Shown here: one piece after another, positions 29,301 through 37,188 of the stretch
Layout of the letters: each line of letters opens with the position of its first letter
How positions within the stretch are numbered: the stretch's first letter is position 1
Program-made: the position numbers and the translations under genes
Notes under the pieces: model-generated
Seen by the model: only the letters and a program-made list of their open reading frames with translations
Databases searched by the model: none
Told to the model about the DNA's origin: nothing
From: Hespellia sp.
GTDB taxonomy: Bacteria; Bacillota; Clostridia; Lachnospirales; Lachnospiraceae
Assembly: GCA_028693555.1 (NCBI GenBank)
Contig: JAQUVD010000004.1
Location: 1 to 64,000, forward strand
Length of the DNA: 64,000 bases
Reading direction: 5' to 3'

Positions 29301-30634
29301 TCATTCAACTGTACGCTGTCTACTGACTGGTTCTTGATTTTGATACATTTCATGTCCTGACCACCGATATCGAGGATACAGTCCACATCCGGTTCAAAGA
29401 AAGAGGCAGCGTAATAATGTGAAACCGTCTCAACCTCCCCGTCATCTAACATAAGAGCAGCCTTAATCAAAGCCTCCCCATAACCGGTAGAACAAGAGTG
29501 GACAATCTCTACCTCTTCTGGAAGCTGGCTGTAAATATCCTTGATTGCTGAAATAGTGGTTCCAAGTGGATCACCATCGTTACCGTGATAGAAAGAGTAG
29601 AGCAGTGTTCCGTCTTCTCCGACGAGAGCTGCTTTTGTGGTGGTAGAACCCGCATCAATTCCAAGGAATGCCTTGCCCTTGTATGTTGCAAGATCCTTTA
29701 CCGGTACCTGGTGTTTTGCATGGCGTTCCTTGAATTCCGTATAATCGGCTTCCGTTGCAAACAACGGTTCCATACGGTCTACTTCGAATTCCATCTTAAT
29801 CTTACCTGCAAGACGTTCCTGCATCTCAACAATGGAAACATTCAGATCCTTTTTCGAGTTGAGTGCAGAGCCGACAGCGGCAAACAGATGTGAATATTTA
29901 GGGGCAATGATATGCTCATCGTCTAATTTGAGTGTACGGATAAAGGCTTCACGAAGCTCCGGCAGGAAATGCAACGGCCCACCCAAAAAGGCAACGTGTC
30001 CGCGGATTGGTTTTCCGCATGCAAGCCCGCTGATTGTCTGATTGACGACTGCCTGAAAAATGGAGGCGGCAAGATCTTCTTTTGTGGCACCTTCGTTGAT
30101 TAGTGGCTGGATGTCAGATTTTGCAAAGACGCCGCATCGTGCAGCAATTGAATACAATGCCTTGTAGTCATGTGCGTAATTGTTTAGACCAAGTGCATCT
30201 GTCTGAAGGAGAGAAGCCATCTGGTCGATAAACGAACCTGTACCGCCGGCACAGACACCATTCATGCGCTGCTCTACATTTCCACCTTCGAAATAAATGA
30301 TTTTGGCATCTTCACCGCCAAGCTCAATTGCAACGTCTGTCTGAGGCGCGTAATCCTGAAGGGCAGTCGAAACGGCAATTACCTCCTGGACAAATGGAAC
30401 GCCGAGATGCTTTGCAAGTGTAAGTCCGCCGGAACCAGTGATGACTGGCGAAACGCTGATTGATCCAAGCTTATAGATAGATCGGCCAAGAAGGTCCGAA
30501 AGTGTTTCCTGGATATTTGCAAAATGTCGTTCGTAATCGGAAAATAGAACCTCATTGTCGGAGTTTAATATTGCGATCTTAACTGTCGTAGAACCAATAT
30601 CAATCCCCAAAGTATGTAATTCTTTTAAACTCAT
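26387..30634 (-). CDS. Giant 2-hydroxyacyl-CoA dehydratase activator-type protein
   Basis: 1415 residues. Two ASKHA-fold ATPase modules of the BadF/BcrD/HgdC type are visible: [12 protein letters not shown] at residue 10 with its Cys motif [13 protein letters not shown] near 128, then [15 protein letters not shown] near 325 with a second motif [15 protein letters not shown] Cys-rich linker ([11 protein letters not shown]) and a DUF2229/HgdB-like half follow, with [15 protein letters not shown] and [11 protein letters not shown]. Activators of this kind use ATP to inject an electron into a dehydratase. In this fused form the partner and substrate are unknown. It stands alone on the minus strand. 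Confidence 0.82.
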   Translation of the reverse strand: MSLKELHTLGIDIGSTTVKIAILNSDNEVLFSDYERHFANIQETLSDLLGRSIYKLGSISVSPVITGSGGLTLAKHLGVPFVQEVIAVSTALQDYAPQTDVAIELGGEDAKIIYFEGGNVEQRMNGVCAGGTGSFIDQMASLLQTDALGLNNYAHDYKALYSIAARCGVFAKSDIQPLINEGATKEDLAASIFQAVVNQTISGLACGKPIRGHVAFLGGPLHFLPELREAFIRTLKLDDEHIIAPKYSHLFAAVGSALNSKKDLNVSIVEMQERLAGKIKMEFEVDRMEPLFATEADYTEFKERHAKHQVPVKDLATYKGKAFLGIDAGSTTTKAALVGEDGTLLYSFYHGNDGDPLGTTISAIKDIYSQLPEEVEIVHSCSTGYGEALIKAALMLDDGEVETVSHYYAASFFEPDVDCILDIGGQDMKCIKIKNQSVDSVQLNEACSSGCGSFIETFAKSLNYSVEDFAHEALYAHNPIDLGTRCTVFMNSKVKQAQKEGAEVADISAGLAYSVIKNALFKVIKVSDASELGTHIVVQGGTFYNEAVLRSFEMIAGCQAIRPDIAGIMGAFGAALIARERYVECEGTTMLSIEDIEKFTYGTSMAKCQGCTNNCRLTINKFNDGRRYISGNRCERGLGKEKSKNNLPNLFEYKNERYFGYTPLTDEEAFRGTVGLPRVLNMYENYPFWFTFFNRLGFKVVLSPSSTRKIYELGIDSIPSESECYPAKLAHGHIEWLIKEGVSFIFYPCIPYERQEFDDANNHYNCPIVTSYPENIKNNMDAIVSGEIDFMNPFLSFKSEETLCVRLIEELGDKFSIPAADIKASVHEAWMELAQCREDICRKGEEVIKFLDETGNRGIVLAGRPYHFDPEVNHGIPELINSYNCAVLTEDSISHLAPVERPLIVMDQWMYHSRLYAAANYVKTKDNLDLIQLNSFGCGLDAVTTDQVSDILTGSDKIYTSLKIDEVNNLGAARIRVRSLLAAIRVRETRKVQREIKPANIEKVIFTKEMRETYTILCPQMSPIHFELIEPAFNASGYHLEVLPNDNKAAVDVGLKYVNNDACYPSLMVVGQIMDAILSGKYDLDKTAVIMSQTGGGCRASNYIGFIRRALKKAGYGHIPVISINLSGLEENPGFKLSLPLIIRGVYGAVFGDIFMKCINRMRPYEAETGTTNAVHEKWKQKCISFLTHGYPSRHKFNKMCAEMIDEFDHIPTLDIKKPRVGVVGEILVKFLPAANNHLAELLEQEGAEAVVPDLLDFINYCFYNQNFKAEKLGMKHSSAVYANLGIKGIEWLRKPATKAFEQSVHFDPPARIEDLAKMASEIVSLGNQTGEGWFLTGEMLELIHTGAPNIVCTQPFACLPNHVVGKGVIKELRRRHPESNVVAIDFDPGASEVNQLNRIKLMLSTANKHLEENM

Positions 30635-30776
30635 ATGTATATACCTCTCAATTAATGAAAATGATTTTATCGTATTGTTTCTTACTTATTTATAATAAAA
30701 ATCGTATCAGGAATCATTATACGCCAATGTTTGGAAAAACACAATTGTAAAAAAGTTGTAAACTGATGGGATTAAT

Positions 30777-30805
30777 TTGACAAACGTCTGTGGGGAAGTT
30801 ACAAT
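30777..30805 (+). promoter_or_regulatory. Promoter of the rhomboid-fold gene
   Basis: TTGACA (30777-30782), exactly 17 bases, TACAAT (30800-30805). Confidence 0.65.
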
Positions 30806-30843
30806 AATCACGTATGTAAAAAGAAAAAAGGAGTCCTTCATGT

Positions 30844-31722
30844 ATGAACTGGATTAATAAACTGGAAAAGAAATTTGGAAAATATGCAATATCGAATCTG
30901 ATGTGGTATATTATTATCCTGTATGGCGTGGGATTTGTCATTCAAATGATGATGCCTGCATTTTATTCAAACTATCTGGCACTGGATGCCAGAGCAATTC
31001 TTCACGGACAGGTCTGGCGTATCGTGACATTCTTAATACAGCCTCCAACCGGAAGCATCTGGTTTATCATTTTTTCTTTATATCTTTACTACATGATAGG
31101 CACACAGCTGGAACGCAGCTGGGGAGCATTTCGATTCAATCTGTATTTCTTTATGGGAGTTATATTCCATGTGATTGCAGCAATTATCGTGTATCTGGTT
31201 ACGGGACTTTCCCTGCCACTGGGCACTTCGTATCTGAATTTATCCCTGTTCTTTGCATTTGCAATGCTGTATCCGGATGTGGAATTTCTGCTGTTCTTTG
31301 TGATTCCTATCAAGGTAAAATACCTTGCATGGCTTAATGGAGCATTTTTCGGGTATACAGTTCTTCAGGCATTCTTACCGGCATATGGTGGTAATGCGAT
31401 TTATGGTCTTGTATACAAAGCACAGGCGGTAGCAGTAGTTGTTTCTGTTTTGAATTTCCTTGTATTTTATTTTTCTTCCAGAAATTTCAAAGCACATTCA
31501 CCCAAAGAAGTGAAGCGGCGCAAACAGTATCATGAAGCAGTAAAGATGGCAAAAAGATCAAATGGAAATGCAAACGCCCCGGAAGGCGCAAAACACATCT
31601 GCGCAATCTGCAAGCGTACTGAATTAGACGATCCGGGACTGGAATTTCGCTATTGCTCGAAATGCAATGGAAATTATGAATATTGTCAGGATCATTTGTT
31701 TACACATACACATGTTAAGTAA
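30844..31722 (+). CDS. Rhomboid-fold membrane protein lacking the catalytic serine motif, with a zinc-binding tail
   Basis: 292 residues. About six hydrophobic segments (roughly residues 18-210) have the rhomboid-like arrangement, including the QVWRIVTFLIQP loop. The place where active rhomboid proteases carry GxSG reads TSYLNLSLFF, so proteolysis is doubtful. The cytosolic tail is basic and then Cys/His-rich (CAICKR, YCSKCNGNYEYC, DHLFTHTH), suggesting a zinc ribbon. It may be a chaperone- or adaptor-like pseudoprotease. pyk follows after 28 bases. Confidence 0.72.
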   Translation: MNWINKLEKKFGKYAISNLMWYIIILYGVGFVIQMMMPAFYSNYLALDARAILHGQVWRIVTFLIQPPTGSIWFIIFSLYLYYMIGTQLERSWGAFRFNLYFFMGVIFHVIAAIIVYLVTGLSLPLGTSYLNLSLFFAFAMLYPDVEFLLFFVIPIKVKYLAWLNGAFFGYTVLQAFLPAYGGNAIYGLVYKAQAVAVVVSVLNFLVFYFSSRNFKAHSPKEVKRRKQYHEAVKMAKRSNGNANAPEGAKHICAICKRTELDDPGLEFRYCSKCNGNYEYCQDHLFTHTHVK

Positions 31723-31750
31723 TGAGAGACGAGATAATAGGAGAAGCAAA

Positions 31751-33187
31751 ATGAAAAAAACAAAAATCATTTGTACAATGGGACCAAATACAAACGACAG
31801 AAATGTAATGAAAGAATTGATGGTGAATGGAATGGACATTGCCAGATTCAATTTTTCGCATGGAGATCATGCAGAGCAGAAGATGCGCATGGACATGATC
31901 AAGCAGCTTCGTGAAGAGACAGAAAAACCAGTTGCCATTCTTCTTGATACAAAAGGACCGGAGATTCGTACCGGGGTATTAGAAGGCGGAAAGAAAGTAT
32001 ACCTTGAGGATGGAGCTACATTTATCCTCACAACGGAAGAAATCACGGGCAATGCGGAAAAAGTATTCATCACATATGACGGACTTGTACAGGATGTTGA
32101 TAAAGATAAAAAGATTCTGATTGATGACGGGTTGATTGAGTTAACAGTAGTGGATAAAACAGCAACCGATATTATCTGCCGCGTTGACAACGGCGGAGAA
32201 CTCGGTGAGAAAAAAGGTGTCAACGTGCCAAATGTTCCGGTTCGACTTCCGGCAATCACAGATAAGGATAAAGATGACATTCGTTTCGGAGCTCAGCAGG
32301 ATATTGATTTTATCGCGGCCTCTTTTGTGCGAAATGCAGAATGTATTTTAGAAATCAAAGCGTTGTTAAAAGAATGTGGTACACCGAACATTCCGATTAT
32401 TGCAAAGATCGAGAATGCCGAAGGAATCAAAAATATTGATGAAATTATTCGCGCTGCAGATGGAATCATGGTTGCGCGTGGAGATCTCGGGGTAGAGATT
32501 CCGGCAGAAAAGCTCCCTTACCTTCAGAAGATGATGATTCAAAAATGTAATGATAACTTTAAACCGGTTATTACCGCAACACAGATGCTTGATTCTATGA
32601 TGAGAAATCCACGTCCGACAAGAGCCGAGGTTACAGATGTTGCCAACGCAATCTATGATGGAACGGATGCTGTCATGTTATCAGGAGAGACTGCACAGGG
32701 AAAATACCCGATAGAAGCACTTCAGATGATGGTTCATATTGCAGAGAACACAGAGAAACATTTGGATTATGATATTATCATGGAAAAATCCGGAGCAAAT
32801 AGAAAAAGCAATATTTCAAATGCAATCGGATACGCATCCGTTTCTGCGGCTGTCAATCTGGAAGCAAAATGCATCTTAACACCAACGGTATCCGGTGCGA
32901 CTGCAAGAGTGGTATCAAAGTTTAAGCCACAGGCAGAGGTTATAGGAATTTCTCCAAACGAATCAACACTGCGTAAGATGCAGATTTACTGGGGCGTGCG
33001 TCCACTGAAGTCAATTGAACTTCACACCACAGAAGATATCTGCAATGGAGCTATTGAACTCGCAAAAGTAAAACAGTTTATAGATGAGGGGGATGTGGTA
33101 ATCCTCACAGCAGGTATTCCTTCACCAAATGTCACCAAAGCAAAAGAAGGTGTCAGCAATATGATGAGAATTGCAGTTGTGAATTAA
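31751..33187 (+). CDS. pyk: Pyruvate kinase
   Basis: Predicted 478-residue glycolytic enzyme that makes pyruvate and ATP from phosphoenolpyruvate. It opens KKTKIICTMGPNTND. The active-site segment is IIAKIENAEGIKN, followed by MVARGDLGVEIP and ITATQMLDSMMRNPRPTRAE. It lacks the extra C-terminal PEP-utiliser domain found in Bacillus enzymes, so it is the short form. I chose ATG 31751 behind AGGAGA; upstream in-frame starts lie inside the preceding gene. Confidence 0.96.
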   Translation: MKKTKIICTMGPNTNDRNVMKELMVNGMDIARFNFSHGDHAEQKMRMDMIKQLREETEKPVAILLDTKGPEIRTGVLEGGKKVYLEDGATFILTTEEITGNAEKVFITYDGLVQDVDKDKKILIDDGLIELTVVDKTATDIICRVDNGGELGEKKGVNVPNVPVRLPAITDKDKDDIRFGAQQDIDFIAASFVRNAECILEIKALLKECGTPNIPIIAKIENAEGIKNIDEIIRAADGIMVARGDLGVEIPAEKLPYLQKMMIQKCNDNFKPVITATQMLDSMMRNPRPTRAEVTDVANAIYDGTDAVMLSGETAQGKYPIEALQMMVHIAENTEKHLDYDIIMEKSGANRKSNISNAIGYASVSAAVNLEAKCILTPTVSGATARVVSKFKPQAEVIGISPNESTLRKMQIYWGVRPLKSIELHTTEDICNGAIELAKVKQFIDEGDVVILTAGIPSPNVTKAKEGVSNMMRIAVVN

Positions 33188-33210
33188 TTGAATCACAGAT
33201 TAACATACAG

Positions 33211-33242
33211 GAGACAAAGCTGTCATGGCTTTGTCTCTTTTT
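33211..33242 (+). terminator. Terminator after pyk
   Basis: GAGACAAAGC (33211-33220) pairs with GCTTTGTCTC (33228-33237), then a T-run. Confidence 0.88.
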
Positions 33243-33254
33243 ACGCAAATGATA

Positions 33255-33292
33255 TTGACAAATAGTGCAGTATCCATTATAGTGTTTCTATA
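33255..33292 (+). promoter_or_regulatory. trmB-lysA promoter with overlapping palindrome
   Basis: TTGACA (33255-33260), 17 bases, TATAGT (33278-33283). TATAG and CTATA (33278-33292) form a small palindrome over the -10, a plausible site for the TrmB protein itself. Confidence 0.5.
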
Positions 33293-33320
33293 AAGAACTA
33301 CTAATAGAAAGAGTGATGGA

Positions 33321-34031
33321 ATGGGAAACGAGCAATTCATTATAGAGTTAATGAACATGGGACTGACCAGACAGGAAGCAATTATCTATTGTAAACTCTT
33401 AGAATGCGGGAAACAGACCGGTTATGAGATAGCGAAAGCGACAGGAATATCCAGATCCAATGCGTACACAACCTTATCCGCTCTGGTGGATAAGGGGGCA
33501 GCGTATCTGATTGAAGAATCAGCAAAGCGATATATTCCGGTTGCGGTGGAAGAATTCTGCGACAACTATCTTCACAAAATAGAAAAAGCGAAGGACTGGC
33601 TGCTTTTGAATCAACCGCAGATAAAACAGGACGAAGAAGGATACATCACAATCGACGGTTTGGAACACATTTTAAATAAAGCGAAGACACTTGTTGCAAA
33701 TCTTGAGTCAAGAGTATATATTACAGGAAAGCCGGAATTTTTAAATCTATTGAGACCGGATCTTGAGAACGCAGTAAATGCGAAAAAAAAGGTCGTGATT
33801 GTTACGGATGCGTCATTCGTCTTAAAGGGTGCGAAAATCTATGTGAGTGATGATCATGGCAGCCAGGTAGGCGTCATTGCAGATTCAAAATTCACGCTGA
33901 CAGGTGAATGGGGCAACGGCTCCACAAATACATGCCTGTATTCCGGTCAGAAAAATTTGGTCACGCTATTCAAAAATGCATTAGCAAATGAAATAAAACT
34001 AATTAGTATACGGAGGAATATAAAACGATGA
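33321..34031 (+). CDS. TrmB-family transcription regulator
   Basis: 236 residues. The N-terminal TrmB winged helix is clear (MGLTRQEAIIYCKLLECGKQ, then TGYEIAKATGISRSNAYTTL). A linker helix and a C-terminal phospholipase-D-like effector domain follow, in which TrmB relatives bind small ligands. Its stop overlaps the lysA start as ATGA, so it is co-translated with lysA and probably controls it. The effector is unknown; lysine or diaminopimelate would fit. Confidence 0.85.
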   Translation: MGNEQFIIELMNMGLTRQEAIIYCKLLECGKQTGYEIAKATGISRSNAYTTLSALVDKGAAYLIEESAKRYIPVAVEEFCDNYLHKIEKAKDWLLLNQPQIKQDEEGYITIDGLEHILNKAKTLVANLESRVYITGKPEFLNLLRPDLENAVNAKKKVVIVTDASFVLKGAKIYVSDDHGSQVGVIADSKFTLTGEWGNGSTNTCLYSGQKNLVTLFKNALANEIKLISIRRNIKR

Positions 34032-35299
34032 AAAAAGAAACATTTGTAACAAAAGCACAGTTGGATGCCATTGTAGAAGAGTATCCAACACCATTTCATC
34101 TTTATGATGAAAAAGGAATCCGAAAAAACATGCAGGCACTTAAGAGCGCCTTTGCATGGAACAAAGGGTATAAAGAGTATTTCGCAGTAAAAGCAACACC
34201 AAATCCATTTTTGATTGATATTTTAAGAGATTATGGATGTGGATGTGACTGTTCTTCTTATACAGAACTGATGCTGTCGGATGCGATGGGTATACATGGT
34301 TCAGATATCATGTTCTCATCGAATGATACTCCGGCAGAGGAATTTGTACTGGCGGATCAGCTCGGTGCAATCATCAATCTGGATGATTTTACACACATTG
34401 ATTTTCTGGAAGAGACGATCGGCCATATTCCGGAAACAATCAGTTGTCGTTATAATCCGGGCGGACTTTTTAAAATCAGCAACGATATCATGGACAATCC
34501 GGGAGATTCTAAATACGGTATGACAACAGAGCAGCTCTTTGAAGCATTCAAGGTTCTGAAAAGCAAAGGTGCGAAAGAATTTGGTATCCATGCATTCTTA
34601 GCCAGCAATACGGTGACCAATGATTATTATCCGATGCTTGCAAAGCTTCTGTTTGAAGTAGCAGTAAAGCTGCAGAAGGAGACAGGCGTTCATATCAAAT
34701 TCATTAACCTTTCCGGTGGAGTCGGCATTCCTTATACTCCGGATCAGGAGCCAAATGATATCCGTGCGATCGGTGACGGCGTCCGAAGAGTCTATGAAGA
34801 AGTGCTTGTTCCTGCAGGAATGGGAAATCTCGAAATCTATACAGAACTTGGACGATTCATGATGGGACCATATGGATGCCTTGTAACAAAAGCAATTCAT
34901 GAGAAACATACCCACAAAGAGTATATTGGAGTAGATGCATGTGCAGTGAATCTTATGAGACCTGCGATGTATGGCGCATACCATCACATTACGGTTATGG
35001 GTAAAGAAAATGCACCGTGCGAGCATCAGTACGATGTAACAGGTTCATTATGTGAGAATAACGATAAGTTTGCGATTGATCGTATGCTTCCGGAGATTGA
35101 GATGGGTGATTTGCTTGTGATTCATGATACAGGTGCACATGGCTTTTCTATGGGATATAATTACAATGGTAAATTAAAATCAGCAGAGGTCCTGTTAAAA
35201 GAAGATGGAAGCACGCAGCTGATTCGCCGCGCTGAAACGCCGGCAGATTATTTTGCGACCTTCGATTGTTTTGATATCGGAAAGAAATTGACAAAATAA
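34028..35299 (+). CDS. lysA: Diaminopimelate decarboxylase-type PLP enzyme
   Basis: 423 residues of the fold-type III (alanine racemase-like) decarboxylase family. YFAVKATPNP holds the PLP lysine, NLSGGVGIPY the glycine loop, and ELGRFMMGP the PLP phosphate contact. GAHGFSMGYNYNGKLKSAEVL near the end matches LysA. It would convert meso-diaminopimelate to lysine and CO2. Related ornithine- or carboxynorspermidine-type decarboxylases are the alternative. It is coupled to the TrmB regulator upstream; tRNA-Leu follows. Confidence 0.85.
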   Translation: MKKETFVTKAQLDAIVEEYPTPFHLYDEKGIRKNMQALKSAFAWNKGYKEYFAVKATPNPFLIDILRDYGCGCDCSSYTELMLSDAMGIHGSDIMFSSNDTPAEEFVLADQLGAIINLDDFTHIDFLEETIGHIPETISCRYNPGGLFKISNDIMDNPGDSKYGMTTEQLFEAFKVLKSKGAKEFGIHAFLASNTVTNDYYPMLAKLLFEVAVKLQKETGVHIKFINLSGGVGIPYTPDQEPNDIRAIGDGVRRVYEEVLVPAGMGNLEIYTELGRFMMGPYGCLVTKAIHEKHTHKEYIGVDACAVNLMRPAMYGAYHHITVMGKENAPCEHQYDVTGSLCENNDKFAIDRMLPEIEMGDLLVIHDTGAHGFSMGYNYNGKLKSAEVLLKEDGSTQLIRRAETPADYFATFDCFDIGKKLTK

Positions 35300-35357
35300 T
35301 CTTGCAATCATTCTCTGGATGTGATAATATTAGATTCGGCTTGAAAAAGCCGAGTGC

Positions 35358-35440
35358 GCGGCTGTGGCGGAATGGCAGACGCACAAGACTCAAAATCTTG
35401 CGGGGGTGACCTCGTGTGGGTTCAAGTCCCACCAGCCGCA
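35358..35440 (+). tRNA. tRNA-Leu (anticodon CAA)
   Basis: 83 bases. Acceptor arm GCGGCTG (35358-35364) pairs with CAGCCGC (35433-35439), with discriminator A at 35440. Anticodon stem CAAGA/TCTTG encloses the loop CTCAAAA, giving CAA at 35391-35393 (reads UUG). The long variable arm and a GTTCAAG T-loop fit a class II tRNA. The CCA end is not encoded. Confidence 0.95.
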
Positions 35441-35448
35441 CTTAACCT

Positions 35449-35493
35449 ATATAGCAGAATCCCATGAATACTGAGGTTCTGCTATATTTTTTT
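35449..35493 (+). terminator. Terminator after tRNA-Leu
   Basis: ATATAGCAGAA (35449-35459) pairs with TTCTGCTATAT (35477-35487), followed by seven T. Confidence 0.88.
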
Positions 35494-35561
35494 GAGCTAT
35501 TTAATAGAAAAAGGGAGAAAATAAAAGAACCCATTTGTAACTTTTGGTTTTATATGTAATG

Positions 35562-35570
35562 TGATATAAT
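35562..35570 (+). promoter_or_regulatory. Extended -10 for the asparagine synthetase gene
   Basis: TG, one base, TATAAT (35565-35570). A -35 at the usual distance is weak. The ribosome site AGGAGAGG lies near 35598. Confidence 0.5.
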
Positions 35571-35612
35571 AAAATGAAAACGTTATATGGAATAATCAGG
35601 AGAGGACAAAAG

Positions 35613-37142
35613 ATGAAATTACAAGAGTACAGAGGACATATCAGAAACTGGCAGCCGCTCTGCAAAGAATTGAATATTGACAGTTCTTTACCTAGAGAAG
35701 AGAGAGAAGCCGCGATTATTGAAAAAGCTTATGACACTTGGGGCGGTGAAATGGGCAATCATATCTACGGAATGTTTGCGTTTGCGCTGTGGGATGAAGA
35801 GACCAACACTGTATTTTGCATGAGAGATCAGTTTGGTACAAAACCGTTCTATTATTATGAGACACAAGATGGTGAATTATTATATGGCACAACGATTCAG
35901 AAGATCATGCAGCAGACGGGCTTCCATAAGGAATTGAATGAAGAGATGCTGCAGCTATATTTAAGTCTGACCTATGTTGCCGGTGAAAACACATTTTTCC
36001 GTGGTGTGAAGAAATTACTGCCGGGAAGATATCTGATCTGGCAAAACGGCAGAATTGAGATTCATCGTTACTGGACACCAACCTTCCATCCGGATGAGAC
36101 AAAGTCCATCGAATCATATGCAGATGAGATCCATGCTACGCTCCAGAATATTATGAAAGAAGTAAAAACTGATGATGAGACGGCAGAATCCTTCTTATCA
36201 GGCGGTGTGGATTCTTCTTATGTACTTGCAATGTCGGATGCTCAGATGTCTAATTCGTGTGGATATGAAGAGGAACGGTTTGACGAATCAAAGCTTGCAA
36301 AAAAGACTGCAGACCTTCTTGGAGTTGGACATTCTACCTGTTATATCTCACCTGAGGAGTATTTTGCTGAGGTGCCATATGTCATGAAACACATGGAGCA
36401 GCCTCTTGGAGATGCTTCTGCAATTGTCTTCTCGCTTGGCTGCAAAGCAACTGCCAAACACACAAAGCTCTGTTATTCAGGAGAGGGTGCGGATGAATTT
36501 TTTGGCGGATATAATATGTACCGCAACGCAGAACGCTATGGCGAGAATCTAAAGACATTCTACGTTGGAAATACGAACATCATGAAAGAGGACGAGAAGA
36601 AGAAAATTCTGAAAAAATATGATCCGGATGTACTGCCGATTGAGATAGCAGCTCCAATCTATGAAGAAACAGAAGGACTGGATCCACTGACAAAAATGTC
36701 GGACGTAGACATTCAAATCTGGCTGGAAGGCGATATTTATCTCAATGTCGATAAAATGAGTGAGGCTGCAGGTCTTGAGATTCGTATGCCTTTGACAGAC
36801 CGCAGAATTTTTGATATCGCATCCCGTATGCCATCCAAATATAAAGTGAACGAAGAGCAGAACAAGGTTGCATTCCGCATGGCGGCTGCCAAAGTGCTAC
36901 CGGATGAAATCGCATTCCGTAAGAAGCTTGGATTTATTGTGCCAATCCGAATCTGGATGGCAGATGAGAGATACAATCAGGATGTGCAGGCGAAGCTTCG
37001 CAGTAAAAATGCAGAGAAGTTCTTCAATATGGAAGAAATTCAGAATATTTTTGATGCATATATCGGTGGAGATTCTGATCTGTGGAGAAAAATCTGGACA
37101 ATCTATACATTTTTAGTTTGGTATGAAGAATATTTTGATTAA
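35613..37142 (+). CDS. asnB: Asparagine synthetase B-like protein with a truncated glutaminase domain
   Basis: 509 residues. The C-terminal synthetase domain has the PP-loop SFLSGGVDSSYVLAMS and YSGEGADEFFGGYNMYR, which bind ATP and aspartate. The N-terminal half keeps the end of the class II glutamine amidotransferase fold (GMFAFALWDEETNTVFCMRDQFGTKPFYYY). It begins MKLQEYRGHIRNWQ instead of MCGI, so the nucleophile Cys2 and the first ~60 residues of that domain are absent. It probably uses free ammonia. ATG 35613 has AGGAGAGG 8 bases upstream; no in-frame MCG lies upstream. Confidence 0.85.
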   Translation: MKLQEYRGHIRNWQPLCKELNIDSSLPREEREAAIIEKAYDTWGGEMGNHIYGMFAFALWDEETNTVFCMRDQFGTKPFYYYETQDGELLYGTTIQKIMQQTGFHKELNEEMLQLYLSLTYVAGENTFFRGVKKLLPGRYLIWQNGRIEIHRYWTPTFHPDETKSIESYADEIHATLQNIMKEVKTDDETAESFLSGGVDSSYVLAMSDAQMSNSCGYEEERFDESKLAKKTADLLGVGHSTCYISPEEYFAEVPYVMKHMEQPLGDASAIVFSLGCKATAKHTKLCYSGEGADEFFGGYNMYRNAERYGENLKTFYVGNTNIMKEDEKKKILKKYDPDVLPIEIAAPIYEETEGLDPLTKMSDVDIQIWLEGDIYLNVDKMSEAAGLEIRMPLTDRRIFDIASRMPSKYKVNEEQNKVAFRMAAAKVLPDEIAFRKKLGFIVPIRIWMADERYNQDVQAKLRSKNAEKFFNMEEIQNIFDAYIGGDSDLWRKIWTIYTFLVWYEEYFD

Positions 37143-37188
37143 GGCTGGTATATCGTATATACATGTCGATCTATGAAAGGATCAGTTG

